64,000 bases of DNA from Paraescarpia echinospica (GCA_020002185.1 CM034538.1:4249414-4313413); one strand, 5' to 3'. Positions 52,704-64,000 are shown, counted from the stretch's first letter. Numbers and translations are program-made. The notes: generated by a model not told the origin, from the sequence alone.

Positions 52704-55700
52704 GTGTGGGGCAAGTGCAACGGCGATGTTGATACCCCCGCAAACATACCACCCCCGCGACCATTGATTATGGACAATAATCTGGCCACAAACTGGAAGC
52801 AATGGCGTAAAATATGGCAGCGCTATGAAATAGCTACTGGCATATATAAGCAAGAAGGCTTAATTCGCGTCGCCACACTTCTGTCTGTGATAGGAGAGGA
52901 TGCGGCGAAAGTGTATGACACATTCACTTGGGTGGACAGTCAAAATGAACAGTGTGTAACCGATGTGCTAGCGCAGTTTGATAGATATTGTGAGCCACGC
53001 ACACAAGTGATCTACGAACGGTATCGGTTTAACAACCGGAACCAGGCGGTCGACAAAACGATATCAGCTTACGTCACGGATCTACGAACCATCGCGAAGA
53101 ACTGTGCACATGAAGACATCACACCAGATGAGATCATCCGCGATCGGCTTGTGTTAGGTTTGCGTGACGACAAGATGCGTGAGCGGCTGTTGCGCATGAA
53201 TGACCTCACCCTGGAGAAAGCCATCGACATCTACAAGGCAGCCGAGCAAACGAGTGCTCAGCTACAGGTTATGCACGGTGTCACGCAGGATGTCAGCTTC
53301 GTCAGGAAACGGCAGACGCGACAAGCAGCCAGCACACCACATAATCGCACACAGCAAAGGTTCACCACACCGAACCGCAAGTACTGTGGACGCCACCATG
53401 CTAAAAGAGAGTGCCCCGCATACGGCCAAACGTGCCGTAAGTGCGGAAAGAAGAACCATTTCCAGCTCAAGTGCAGGGCGACGGCGTCAACCGTCCGCAC
53501 GACAAAGAAAATCTTCTTCGTCGGTCTTGTTGAAGACAGAGCGTCGAAGGCAGTCATCACAGTGGAAGTTGGATCTCCGAGACCAAGTAGCCGGGTTCTG
53601 TTCCAAATGGACACTGGAGCAGAATGCAACGTGCTTCCACGAGAGACGTACTGCAGAGCGACAAGGGACCGCCAAATGAAGAAGCTGCAACACTGTACCC
53701 ACAAGTACATCAGGACGTACACTGGAGAAAAGTACCAGATACTTGGTTGGGTGACACTTCCGGTATGGCGACAAGGCAAACAAAGCAATTTGACCTTCAA
53801 CATCACGAACGATGACTTTATGCCACTGTTGTCATTGAAGACCTGCACAGAGATGGGTTTCGTGACGATCAACGACAGCGACAGAAACGTGCACGCAGTG
53901 AGCGACACGTCAGGAACGCGCGTGTCGTCAGGCTACAGTGACAGTCCACATCCAGCCCCACGATCATCGCTGAGGAAAGCGGTGCGAGCAGCAGTGAAAG
54001 AAAAAAACGATCTACTCACAGAGTTTAAAGATGTCTTTGAAGGTCTGGGCGAGCTGCCTGGCGAATACCACATCGTCACAGACGAGAGTGTTGCACCCGT
54101 GATACACCCACCTCGTCGTGTGCTAGTGCCGTTGAGAGCGAGAATCAAGGAGAAACTTGATGAGATGGTGCAGCGAGGAATCATCAAGCCAGTCACCGAG
54201 CCTACAGCTTAGGTGTCGAGCATACTTGTTGTCGTCAAGCCCGATAAGTTGAGGATCTGTATCGACCCAAGAGACTTAAACCGAGCGATCTGTCGCGAAC
54301 ACTACCAGATGCCGACGATCGAGGAAGTCGCGACACGTCTGACTGATGCAAAGATGTTCAGCGTGTTCGATGCCAAGGAGGGATTCTGACAGAAGCGTCT
54401 GGGCGAGGAGTCGAGCTTCAAAACGACTTTCAACTCGCTCTTTGGAAGGTTTCGTTGGACACGCATGCCTTTCGGAATAAGCTCAGCGCCGGAAGTCTGG
54501 CAGAGAACGATGCACGAATTCGTTGAAGACCTTAACGGAATAGAGGTCATCGCAGACGATTTTCTAATAGCGGGATTCGGCAAGACGGAGCAAGAGGTAA
54601 ATCAGAGTCTAGAAGACAATGAGCGCGCATTCTTCGAGAAGTGCCGAGCATGGAAGCTGAACCGCAGCAAAGTGAAGCGAGGACAAGCAAGCGTCCCCTT
54701 CATGGGTCACATACTGACGCCGGACGGCCTGAAACCCGATCCAACGAAGATATCGGCAATCAGAGAGATGCCGGAGCCAGGCGATGTGACCGCTCTGAAG
54801 AGATTTCTAGGCATGGTGAACTACTTGTCTAAGTACCTGCCACGACTCTCGGAGATGACTGAACCTCTAAGGAGACTTGATGACAAAGACGCAGAGTTCA
54901 ACTGGACAAACTCGCACACAGCAGCGATTGATGCCATTAAGCAGCTTGTCACCAAAGCACCAGTATTGCGCTACTATGACGTCAAGCAACCGGTCACGAT
55001 CCTGTGTGATTCGAGCAAACGTGGTCTGGGAGCCGTGTTAATGCAGAACGGACAGCCAGTCTCATACGCTTCGCGGGCTCTGACCGACACAGAGACACGT
55101 TATGCCCAAATAGAGAAAGAACTTTTAGCAATCGTGTGGTCGTGTGTCAAGTTCGATCAGTACATCTATGGGCGAGACGTGGTCACCATTGAATCAGATC
55201 ACGAACCGCTGAAGACAGTATTCAAGAAAGAGATTCACAAGTCACCGAAGAGGCTACAGCGCATGTGTCTCGCTCTACAGAAGTACAACCTAGATGTACA
55301 GTACAAGCGAGGTCCACTAATGCATATCGCCGACACGCTCAGCCGTGCCTACAGAGACACAACAGAGGGCGGCCAGCATGAGAACTGTGAGATTCGCGCA
55401 CTAGAATCAGTGAGCCACGAGAACATCTCGGTAACCAAGACGAAACGAGACGAGTTCAGGGAGAAAGTGGCCGCAGACGAAGAAACTCAGGCGCTGATCA
55501 AGATCATACGACAGGGATGGCCTGCGAGAAGAGAATGTCCGCCAGCAGCATCGCCATATTATGACGAGCGCAGCAGCCTGGTTGAAGCCGAAGGACCAGT
55601 GTTTCGAGGCGAGCAGCTGGTCGTTCCGAGGTCACTGCGAAAGGATATGCTGCAGCAGATACACAGCAGCCACATTGGAATGGGGGGATGCGTTCGACGA

Positions 55701-56765
55701 GCCAGAGAAGTGCTGTACTGGCCGGGGATGAGTGCTGACGTCAGAGACTATGTGTCCAGATGCAGCACTTGTCAGACATTCACGCCACAGCAGTGTCGTG
55801 AGCCCCTGCATCCATACGAACTGCCATCTCGTCCGCGGGAGAAGTTAGGAGGAGATCTGTTCGAGTTCAACGGACAGTCGTTCATCATCATAGTCGATTA
55901 CTGGTCCAACTACTTCGAGGTAGCGGAGTTACACAAGAAAACGTCACGGTCTGTAATAAACCAGTTAAAAGCGCAATTCGCTCGACATGGAATACCTTCT
56001 GTTATGATGACAGACAACGGACCGGAATTCGCAAGTGATGACTTCAAGGAATTTGTGAAACTATGGAAGATCAAGCACATCACTTCTAGCCCGAGGTTTC
56101 CGCAATCGAACGGCAAAGCGGAAAACGCGGTGAAGACGCGTAAAGCACTCTTCAAGATAGCACGAGAAGACCACAAAGACCCACTGCTAGCGCTGCTAGA
56201 CTGGAGGAACACCCCGAGCGAGTATATCGGAACATCGCCGGTACAACGGCTGATGGGAAGGCGTACAAGGACCCTCCTGCCGACAACTGAGGAGCTATTA
56301 CGCCCAGCGATACCACCTTCAACAGAAGAGAAGCTGGCCTCACAGAAGGAAGCTCAGACAAAACACTACAACCGAGGCACGAAGAAGCCCTCGGAGCTAA
56401 ACGCTGGTGACAACATCCGAATGAGGTTACCAGGTGATCGACGCTGGTCACTGGGGCTTTGTCGCCGTGTGTTGGGACACAGATCCTACGAGGTTGAGGT
56501 GAACGGCGCGCGCTACCGTCGCAACCGTCGTCAACTGCGGTCGACAGCTGAACTGCCAAACATGGACACGGCTATTGATGACATCGAGTCGACGCATCAG
56601 GACGAGCCACTTCAGCGAAACCAGACGACCGAACCAGCTGACGTGCACTACGGTCCGGAGTCATACAGCACGCTGCCACGACCCGTGCCGGCACCGAGAC
56701 GGCCCAGGGACACCCAACCAACCCACTCCACCTATACCGATGCTACGAAGATCTACCCGAGATAG
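52704..56765 (+). pseudogene. Ty3/gypsy (Mag-like) gag-pol with two nonsense codons
   Basis: One reading frame runs from the gag region (PRPLIMDNNLATNWKQWRKI near 52755) to 56765. Domains in order: gag; a CCHC-type knuckle region (CRKCGKKNHFQLKC near 53430); protease with MDTGAECNVLP; RT (RICIDPRDLNRAI near 54250, FGISSAPEVWQ, IADDFLIAG); RNase H (ILCDSSKRGLGAVL). The integrase has the HHCC finger (HSSHIGMGG, CSTC) and the DDE residues (GGDLFEFNG, MTDNGPEF, SNGKAENAVK). In-frame stops are TAG 54210-54212 and TGA 54387-54389, both at positions where Trp is usual. The region upstream of 52704 needs a frame change to reach an earlier ATG at 52672. No envelope gene. Otherwise well preserved. Confidence 0.93.
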
Positions 56766-56928
56766 AGTTAAACCCAAGTGACAAGTAGACTACGAACTGT
56801 AGGTGTTATACATTTTTTTTACCATTTATCACACTTTACGGACTGTAGCAAGTATCCACAGTATACTTCAAGGACACTTACTTAATGACTAGTACATGCG
56901 TACATTGTTAAGAAAGGAGATATGGCGA
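56766..56928. other. Region between gypsy pol and 3' LTR
   Basis: Non-coding. A purine-rich AAGAAAGGAGATATGGCGA segment at 56910-56928 is a candidate polypurine tract. Confidence 0.5.
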
Positions 56929-57148
56929 TATGTCATTTAAATTTAGTATAATCGCTAGGTAGCGCTACGGTATTTCTATGTTCCCACTAACTTGGCATAG
57001 TTTAGACAGGTGACACCATCACGTGATTTCAGGAGTCCTTGACCGAGCCTCGTGTAGCGGGTCTGCATGGAGATGTTCAAATAAACCAGTCGTCTTTATA
57101 AAACACGCGTCCGAAATTACTTTACATATATAACAACAAAACGATACA
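56929..57148 (+). repeat. 3' LTR of the gypsy element (left border approximate)
   Basis: Ends ACGATACA at 57148 and contains AATAAA at 57074-57081, which probably marks poly(A) signalling. The left border is set at a TG after the purine-rich tract and could instead lie at about 56906 (TGTTAAGAAAGG). Confidence 0.65.
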
Positions 57149-57425
57149 GTCCGTTGTTTCGTTCGTTGTCTCGTCCGTTGCCGTTTGTTATCTCGTCTGT
57201 TGTCTCGTCCGTAGTATTCTGTTGACTCCCTGTTTTCTCGTCCAATGTCTCGGCCGTTGTCTCGTCTGTTCTCATGTGCGTAGTCTCGTCCGTTGTCTCA
57301 TCTGTTGTCTCGTACGTTATCTTGTACGTTGTCTCGTCTGTTGTCGTCTGTTATCTCGTCCAATGTCTTGCCCATTGCCTCGGTCTTTGTTTCGTCCATT
57401 GTCTCGAGTCTTTTCGTCTAACCCA
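57149..57425. repeat. CTCGTC-TGTTGT minisatellite
   Basis: Degenerate tandem repeat of GTCTCGTCCGTTGTCTCGTC-like units immediately after the LTR. Open frames across it (57222-57585) are low-complexity. Confidence 0.8.
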
Positions 57426-57429
57426 AAAG

Positions 57430-57588
57430 GAGGATCCCACCTTGAGGGCATGTTTACCAGCAACGCACTGTCAGTGCAGCCCATGGTATTTCTTGAATGT
57501 ACCAGAAGACTATATCCACAAACGCATGAACCAACGCGGTTGCGGATTCGATAAACGATCGAGCCCCGCACTTATCATATGTTGAACG
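57430..57588 (+). CDS. Possible Cys-rich exon, unknown
   Basis: A plus-strand frame after an AG (near 57431) reads EDPTLRACLPATHCQCSPWY, then FLNVPEDYIHKRMNQRGCGF, then DKRSSPALIIC and a stop. The C-x-C-x-PWYF arrangement with further Cys spacing recalls extracellular parts of degenerin/ENaC channels, but the resemblance is weak. The exon lies just 3' of the minus-strand acetyltransferase gene. Confidence 0.25.
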
Positions 57589-57849
57589 CTGCCTACATTT
57601 CAAAAAAAAAATACTGAAGTCTAATGAAATGGAACTGGTCAAGATAAATATGGTAATTAGTTTTTAATCAAAATATAATGTAAAATTGTAAGGGCATTGT
57701 TTCTGCAGAGCATTTGATTTGTGTGTGCGAAAATGTACACATTTCGCGATAATTGCCCTTATAAGACAATACTTGAACATTTACGATTGCAACCAGTGAA
57801 CCCTTAACAGGACTCGTGTGTGCTAACACCTGTCCATTGGGCTATAAAT

Positions 57850-60800
57850 CTAGAAGCCGCACACATCTATCGACGTCAGCGCAAACACCCGGTCCTTATA
57901 TTCTCCAGGGTCGCCGTTCACGTGCATCCGCGCGACGTGAAACACTTCCTCGAAACCAAACTTCTCTGTCATCGCTAGTGCCGCTTTGTTCTTCGTCCTA
58001 CATTCGGAAACAACCCGGGAATTAACTATGAAACGTCTAAGCGAAGTAAACGGATGCCACTCAGTAGCAAGAAATGAAATGGCTAATTAGGTAACTACTC
58101 GATATGAATTAGTGACCTTTACGGAATAATAAAAATGTCTCGCCACATTGGGAGGGTGAAAACGACGAAGGGGTATTTTCTGATTGTGAACAATACTCAT
58201 GAGCTGATGCGCCCGCAGGCTGCTGGAGTTTAACAGATTTAAGGATGCTAGGGTGACCTAGACTGCAATGGGAGGACAGTGTAAAGAGAGGTTTGGAAGG
58301 ATTAGGAGGAGTGGAAAACGAAAGCAAAATATAGAGGGAATGGAGACGGTTGGTGGAGAGAGCATTTCAATGAGGGGAAAACAAATTGAGGCTCAGAATC
58401 GAGGCCAGACCCACCCTAGTCAGACAGGGAAACAGGAGGAGAACACCAACATAGACACTCACCAGAACTGTAGGACAACGGTCTCTCCAACGACGTCAGC
58501 ACACAGCCGGCGCAGCAAGGCTTCAGCGACGGCGGCGGAGTCCGCGTACAAGGGGCCAATTAGGTGTGTGCGGGGCTGCTTGTCAATGCACCGCCGCCGA
58601 CACCCGTAGCCCGCCACCAGGCCGTTATCCAGGGCCACGTAGGCTGCGCCGCCGGGCAGGGCGACCCACTGGCGCAGGAACTCGGCTCGTACGGGGTTGC
58701 CACGGCCGATGAAACACAGGTCGTCGTAGGCTAGGAGTTGGTCGAAGGGAACCTCAGCCACCTGCAACACGACGTAAATATTGTTGATGACCTGCTCGCT
58801 GTCGCAGGGTGTGCAGCGCAAACGAAACTATGCACATATATTGTGTGCAATAATAACACTAAGAAGAAATTCCAAACAGGTCTTCCCCCGTTTAATTCCA
58901 CAGTTCACCCGTCCATTAATAAATAAATGAAAACATAATCTTATTACACTTGCTGAATACTGGGGGATTATGAAATAAATTGACGCCGTTTATTAGTTCA
59001 TCGACGTAGAAAGAGGATATCCCTTGTAAATCGAAAGAAACAATGGCGGGCGGAATCGGGAACATCGTACGGGTTCGACAACGTTTAGAGGATAGCCTGC
59101 TGGTGGTAACAAGGAGGAAGACGATGTTCACCCTGTGCTCGCATGACGCATTTTCGGCAGCATCAAACAGAATATAATAATAATGAAGTTTCGGATATCA
59201 TGTTAAAGGTTGACTTCATTGGCGTCGGATCCGGGCTTAAAGGAAATAAAAACAAGGCATTAGCTAAAATCCGTTTTCCATGTGTACAGAAAGTTTGATA
59301 TTGCATGTAACATTCGAGAACATTAAAAAAATACAGAAAAATACATTTGTAGCATAAATTCGGTTTTAAACCCGTCTGTGTAGCGATTCCCGCGGAAAAT
59401 ACAAATTTAAAGAGCTAGGCGATCACGTGGTATCTCAACGTCACACATGACTCACACTCGCAACAGGCCGACCCTTTCTATGCATTCAGAGCATGTTTAC
59501 ATGGATAATGTTGGGGTCGAAACGAGCGTCAGAATGAGTTGTTATGCAATAATTCGATGTAATACAAACACTAGTCATCATAGAGGAACAAGCAGTTATC
59601 TTACGGTTCCACATGAATTAAATTTTATTCAAAACAATGAATGCGAATGAGTCTACAACTTGTAGTACAAGTCGACTAGGTTTCGCCGAGCTTGGGCTCG
59701 TTTTCAGAATAATTATATCGAATGCAACCAACGGGAGATAATGTACACCAATATACATACATAGCAAACATATATCGTATCCAGCTACAGAAAGTAACGT
59801 GTATAATCTCATAATATCACTAGAATATCGATGTGTGAAGGAGTAGTTGTACAATTTATTTATCATAACAACTGAAATCAGTCAGCGAATTTCTACCGGC
59901 CCTGATAGCTCATTTGGTAAACGCGTTGCTTCCTTGGCATTCGTTTTACAATCGGGCGACGTCGGTTCAATCCTGACAGCATGCAAGCTATTGATTTTCT
60001 TTACACTTTTTTTTAAATGTTTTCACGAAGTAATATAAACCAAATTATTTAGTATACTATGATGCACTGTTTGTAAATATTTATTTTTATTTTTGTAGTA
60101 ATTATTTATTCGCCACAAAAATGAAAATATGGTCATTATATATAACGATGTTTCTAAATTGTATTTATCCAGACAGATCACAATCTTTTTCACATATATA
60201 ATTGCAATATATTACTGTACAATATATTTACAATTAATAAATTATATATCCATTACATTATATTTGTTTGGATAAATAAAATATTGAAACATCGTTATAT
60301 AATGACCATATTTTCATTTTTGTGGCGAATAAATAATGACTACAAAAATAAAAATTATTTACAAACAGTGCATCATACTATATACTAAATTATTTTGTTT
60401 ATATTACTTCGTGAAAACATAAACAAAAAAGTGTAAAGAAAATCAATAGTTTGCATGCTGTCAGGATTGAACCGGCGTCGCCCGGTTGTAAAATAAATGA
60501 CAAGTAACCAACGCGTTTACCATCTGAGCCATCGGGACCAGCGGAAACTCTCTAACTGATATAAATTGTTATGGTAAATTGTACAATTCCTTCATATATC
60601 GATATTCTAGTGATATTATGAGATTATACACGTTACTTTATGTAGCTGGATACAATATATGTTTGCTATGTATGTTTATTGGAGTAGATTATCTCCCGCT
60701 GGTTGCATTCGATATAATTATTCTGAAAACGAGCCCACGCTCGGCGAAACCTAGTCGATTTGTAGGCCCATTCGCATACGTTGTTTTGAATAAAATTGGA

Positions 60801-63077
60801 TTCATGTGGAACCGTAAGATAACTGCTTGTTCCTCTATGATGACTAGTGTTTGTATTACGTCGGAAAATTGCACAATAACTCATTATGACGCTCGTTTCG
60901 ACCCAAAAACTATACTTGTAAACATGCTCTGAATGCATGGAAAGGGTCGGCCTGATGCGAGTTTGAGTTATAAGTGACGTCACATCTCGGCATCCCGAAA
61001 AGCGCGCCAAAAATATGCATATTCGAAAATGTCCGGATGTACAGCATAAAATGTGAAATTTCTAATTCATTGAATTTTTTGCTTTTTTTGCTTGGTGGAC
61101 GTGAAATAGATAGCAGAATGTAATATAACATGAATTCAAGCAATATATGTTTTTATTCCTTTTAACCCCAAATATGGTGGGTTTTTTTAAATTGTGGTGA
61201 TCACCATTCAAGTTGGTATTTCGGGGTAGAATCTGTTGCTGTTAAAAAAAGTCTTCTGTATGGTAAGTTATATAGTAACGCCTTAATAATGTATGTTAAA
61301 AAATCAAATATAGGCCTGCAGTTCCTACAACACGAGTATCGATTCCCTGCTTGCAAAACTCATTGGGCCAACGAAGTATCAATGGAAGTTATGCAGTAGC
61401 CATCAAATCATGACTTGCTAGCTGGATTTCAGGAATATAAGTTCACAAAACATGTTCGGCTATTTTCATGAATCCCTGGCCTTCGTGGGCCCCCGGCACG
61501 TGCCTATGGTGCAATTTGGGCAATCCACCAGTAAGGATAAGGCTAAGGGTAACATGGTACATAAAACATTTCACGTTTGCTCAACTGATATAAAGAATAA
61601 GCTATATGCTGCCGACTTCAGTAATATTTACACGTATGCTCTGTGGGTAAAGTGTGTAAAAGCTGTTTTACAGTAATTGGTCGTTGCCTATAACAATTTA
61701 TACACGATATTGAGCAATATGCCTAGATTGTCGATATACATGTAGCCCTGGACAGAACAACAAACGTACACACATACATGTGATGGGCCAAACGAACGAA
61801 TAAATAATGTCAGGCTATGCTAATGTCAACTCATATAAACGTGTTACCAGAGAAGCTATTTTAGCATAATGACTAGGATTGACGATCGACGTCTCTGTGT
61901 ATCCTATGATCTACTAACTTAGTGGCATGTACCGTAAGCTTAAATTGCGGCATATGTGGGTCCTAGCTTGGTATACTTTTTAAATATATTGTTTTTATCG
62001 ATGTCTTTATTATTTTTATATGGACATACGCCTACTGACTGATAGTCTGAAATACAAACATCATTATTATATATACCTTAAAACGGCGAAGCGGATTTTT
62101 TAGCAAAGATTAGGAATGGGCAAGCCCTGATGGTGGAGACCATGAAGAATGGGCAAGCCCTGATGGTGGAGACCATGAAGAATGGGCAAGCCCTGATGGT
62201 GGAGACCATGAAGAATGGGCAAGCCCAGTAACAGCAATAACGATCTCCAAGACTTGACGAGAGGAGTTCATCGATGAACCGGTGCACCACGCAGGCAAGG
62301 AGAAAGCGAAGCGCATTAATGCGACCCACTCTCAACCGAACACGGTGATATTTCTGTCGGAAACTCGGTGGCTGCGGAACAGGAAAGCTGTGACAGTTAC
62401 ACTCGAAGACAACTGCTAGGCTAATTTACCAAAAACTGAACAAAAGAGCGGGACGTGGTAGAGAGCACTTCAGCGTTCTCAACGACCTTAACGTTTACTA
62501 CTCCTTTCGAGATCTGGAAGACCGTTACTGCGCCCTCACTCCTATATCGACCGTGTTTCACAAGCACCAGTTCTGTCTGTCACGACCGTACGCAACACGA
62601 CCGTACGTAACACGACCAGAGTTCTCCGCACGCGACTAGAGGAGCGCTGGAATGACTGGTACAGATACGTCACGTGTCGCAGAGGGGGTGGACAGCGAAG
62701 GTCCTTAGCTCGTGCGTGCTGCCAGAAGAGGAGTGAAGATAAAATCTGTCACCGGTCATGCTGAGCTACTTCATAATAATAATAATAATTGCTTTATTCA
62801 CAGACTCCATGCAACATACAAGTACATTATCGTGATTCTATAGTTGTGTTATAAACAATAGTTACAATGTACAGAATTAATGCCTACCTACCGGGACAAT
62901 GCCGCCATTTTTGTAGATGGTGGAGTCGGCTGTGACGTCATCACGAACGACGACCTGCATGCGTCTTGTCACGAACGAGGCTGCCACGTAGCCAAACTTG
63001 TCGCGGTTGTCGGCGGCAACTTTGCCGAGTGCAGCGTCAACAGCAAGGATATTGTTACCAACATGTTCCCGCGCTAC
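57850..63077 (-). CDS. GNAT-family N-acetyltransferase (Acetyltransf_18-type C-terminus), last three exons
   Basis: Exons 63077-62892, 58761-58459 and 57997-57850 (stop 57852-57850), with acceptor and donor dinucleotides and compatible phases (0, then 2). Exon 1 ends an N-terminal acetyltransferase-like domain (NNILAVDAALGKVAADNRDK, FGYVAASFVTRRMQ). Exon 2 reads VAEVPFDQLLAYDDLCFIGR, then RAEFLRQWVALPGGAAYVAL and GYGCRRRCIDKQPRTHLIGP with LYADSAAVAEALLRRL. Exon 3 gives KAALAMTEKFGFEEVFHVAR and GEYKDRVFALTSIDVCGF. This double-GNAT layout (Acetyltransf_1-like then Acetyltransf_18-like) is found in uncharacterised animal proteins; the substrate is unknown. The first intron shown is 4.1 kb and contains a complete transposon. 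The start codon lies on unrecognised upstream exons. Confidence 0.75.
59897..59985 (+). other. tRNA-like module, left arm of the complete X4 element
   Basis: A-box TAGCTCATTTGG (59906-59917) and B-box GGTTCAATCC (59964-59973), reading towards the element core. Confidence 0.6.
60455..60542 (-). other. tRNA-like module, right arm of the complete X4 element
   Basis: On the minus strand, A-box TGGCTCAGATGG (60532-60521) and B-box GGTTCAATCC (60473-60464), reading towards the core and therefore convergent with the left-arm module. Confidence 0.6.
61166..62117. other. Acetyltransferase intron, unrecognised
   Basis: AT-rich. A 74-codon plus-strand frame at 61452-61676 resembles nothing known and is antisense to the enclosing intron. 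Confidence 0.3.
62118..62226. repeat. 33 bp minisatellite, 3.3 perfect copies
   Basis: GGGCAAGCCCTGATGGTGGA plus GACCATGAAGAAT, repeated exactly three times with a partial fourth. Identity between copies is complete, so the expansion is recent. Confidence 0.95.
62227..62891. other. Acetyltransferase intron near exon 63077-62892
   Basis: Contains a short duplicated ACACGACCGTACG motif near 62585-62620 and an (AAT)n run at 62775-62790. No gene recognised. Confidence 0.35.
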
Positions 63078-63376
63078 CTGGCGATGATGAAATTGAACAT
63101 AGTTTTTAATCTACCTAAACAAGTGTCAAGTGTGTATAAACAATTAAAAAGTGTATTATAGATGTATTAAACATTAAAACAAATTTGTTAATTAAAATAT
63201 AATAAACACTTACTGCTACTAATAATTAATTACACTATGGATAAGTGCATTTGATAAATCCACATGATCATATGTAGAAATGCTTCTCTAAAAGGGATTG
63301 TTTGGGGGAATGTTTTGAACTGCCGTGCCTTTGCTGTCCTGATACTAAGCTACATGTAACATCCCTGTTGATGTAC
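63078..63376. other. Unrecognised AT-rich spacer
   Basis: Upstream of the first visible acetyltransferase exon on the minus strand. No further exon recognised. Confidence 0.3.
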
Positions 63377-63613
63377 CCCTCCGTCACGGTACCACCCATC
63401 CGTCACAATGCCACCCCCACGTCACGGTACCAACCCCCGTAACGGTACCAACCCTCCGTCACGGTGTCATCCCTCCGTCACGGTGCCATCCCTCCGTCGC
63501 GGTGCCACCCCTAGTCACGGTGCCACCCCTAGTCACGATGCCACCCCTCCGTCACGGTACCAACCCTCCGTCACGGTGCCACACCTCCACCACGGTACGA
63601 CACTCCGTCACGG
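63377..63613. repeat. 17 bp-class minisatellite
   Basis: About fourteen units of the type CCGTCACGGTGCCACCC / CCGTCACGGTACCAACC. Each holds GTCACGGTGCC or GGTACC. The last unit merges into the GGTGTCG terminus of family X1 copy 2. Confidence 0.9.
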
Positions 63614-64000
63614 TGTCGTGCTTACGTTTATTCGGGTGTCAAATAATATCCGGGTGACGTTTCTGCGCGTGCGCGTATCCAGGGGAATATATTTAGCACC
63701 AGCTCCGACTGTCGCGCTTTCATTTATCCAGGTGTTATGTATGTTTATATATGTCTATATATGTCTATATACACATAATTATAAAATTGTTTGCTTCCCA
63801 CAGACATAAACAATTATCTGTCGTAAAACAGTTTCCTCTTATACAGTTACTTACTCTTATACTTGGTCATAGGTCTGAAACAGCAAATTATAATTATGTA
63901 CTCTAACTATAAGGCTCGTGTTACGACAACAAACGAAACATATTTAACTACTGGATGCTATTTATCACTACGCGATCTACTGGTGCCAAATATTCCTATG
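63614..64000. mobile_element. Family X1 copy 2, cut by the window end
   Basis: Direct-orientation match of 3658-4100, starting GGTGTCGTGCTTACGTTTAT and running out of the window at GTGCCAAATATT. It lacks the long (AT)n of copy 1. Confidence 0.85.

Larger units (their letters stand above)
59241..61161 (+). mobile_element. Family X4: complete TTAA-flanked element with long inverted arms
   Basis: Flanked by TTAA at 59237-59240 and 61162-61165. Left arm 59241-60165, core of about 110 bp (60166-60275), right arm to 61161. The arms are inverted copies over the inner ~750 bp. Their outer ~200 bp differ (type 1 begins AGGAAATAAAAACAAGGC, type 2 begins AAGGAATAAAAACATATA). No transposase is encoded; the frames at 60579-60932 and 60666-61010 are arm sequence. 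TTAA duplication and AGGAAA-type ends resemble the Kolobok-like element at 19522-26920, which could supply the transposase. It sits in the intron of the acetyltransferase gene. Confidence 0.88.

Noticed and set aside
58109..58609. Plus-strand frames in the acetyltransferase region
   Set aside because: The 58268-58609 frame is antisense to the well-supported acetyltransferase exon and intron; its composition (Arg/Ser/Gln) is that of a shadow.
1..64000. CRISPR arrays, bacterial operons, riboswitches, rRNA genes
   Set aside because: Nothing of the kind is seen. Tandem repeats here are contiguous minisatellites without unique spacers, and the gene structures are eukaryotic.

Overview
The window is eukaryotic, from a metazoan genome that looks like a marine or other invertebrate (I cannot name the species). 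The evidence is short exons with GT-AG introns, AT-rich spacers full of mini- and microsatellites, and dense non-LTR (L2/CR1), Ty3/gypsy, hAT, Merlin, Kolobok-like and Polinton/Maverick elements. There are no bacterial operons, ribosome binding sites, rRNA genes or CRISPR arrays.

Only two host genes are well supported. A beta-1,3-glucuronyltransferase (B3GAT family) occupies 7824-9957 (+), seen as its last three exons. A GNAT-type N-acetyltransferase lies on the minus strand as three phase-compatible exons (63077-62892, 58761-58459, 57997-57850). Its roughly 4.1 kb second-to-last intron houses a complete TTAA-flanked inverted-repeat transposon.

The rest is layered mobile DNA. From 0 to 7 kb there are an L2/CR1 remnant, minisatellites and a 509 bp inverted-repeat element. 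From 10 to 19 kb there are hAT-like pieces and a hAT transposase pseudogene split by later insertions. From 19.1 to 30.1 kb one L2-type retrotransposon, with a degenerate 2A-like motif in its N-terminal part, is interrupted by a 7.4 kb Kolobok-like transposon at an exact TTAA duplication. That transposon carries a retrotransposon fragment, which carries a hAT MITE with a perfect 8 bp target duplication. From 31.7 to 45.4 kb a decayed Polinton (adintovirus-like) sits in a CR1 endonuclease region. It has AG/CT termini, a 6 bp TGTGTT duplication, terminal repeats of about 370 bp and a rearranged (inverted) left end. Its gene set is protein-primed DNA polymerase B, cysteine protease, major capsid, penton, small membrane proteins, chromodomain integrase, conserved structural-region proteins and a packaging ATPase whose N-terminus is a NADAR domain.

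From 46 to 52 kb two 487 bp inverted arms flank a Merlin/ISXO2-like transposase gene interrupted by a 2.4 kb CR1 insertion that happens to read through in frame. From 52.4 to 57.1 kb lies a Ty3/gypsy (Mag-like) element with a nearly intact gag-pol broken by two nonsense codons. A recurring TTAA-targeted element with roughly 0.9 kb arms that contain tRNA-like A and B boxes appears four times. One copy contains a 141 bp piece of the neighbouring Polinton polymerase gene. The NADAR-ATPase fusion and this captured fragment are the observations most worth following up.
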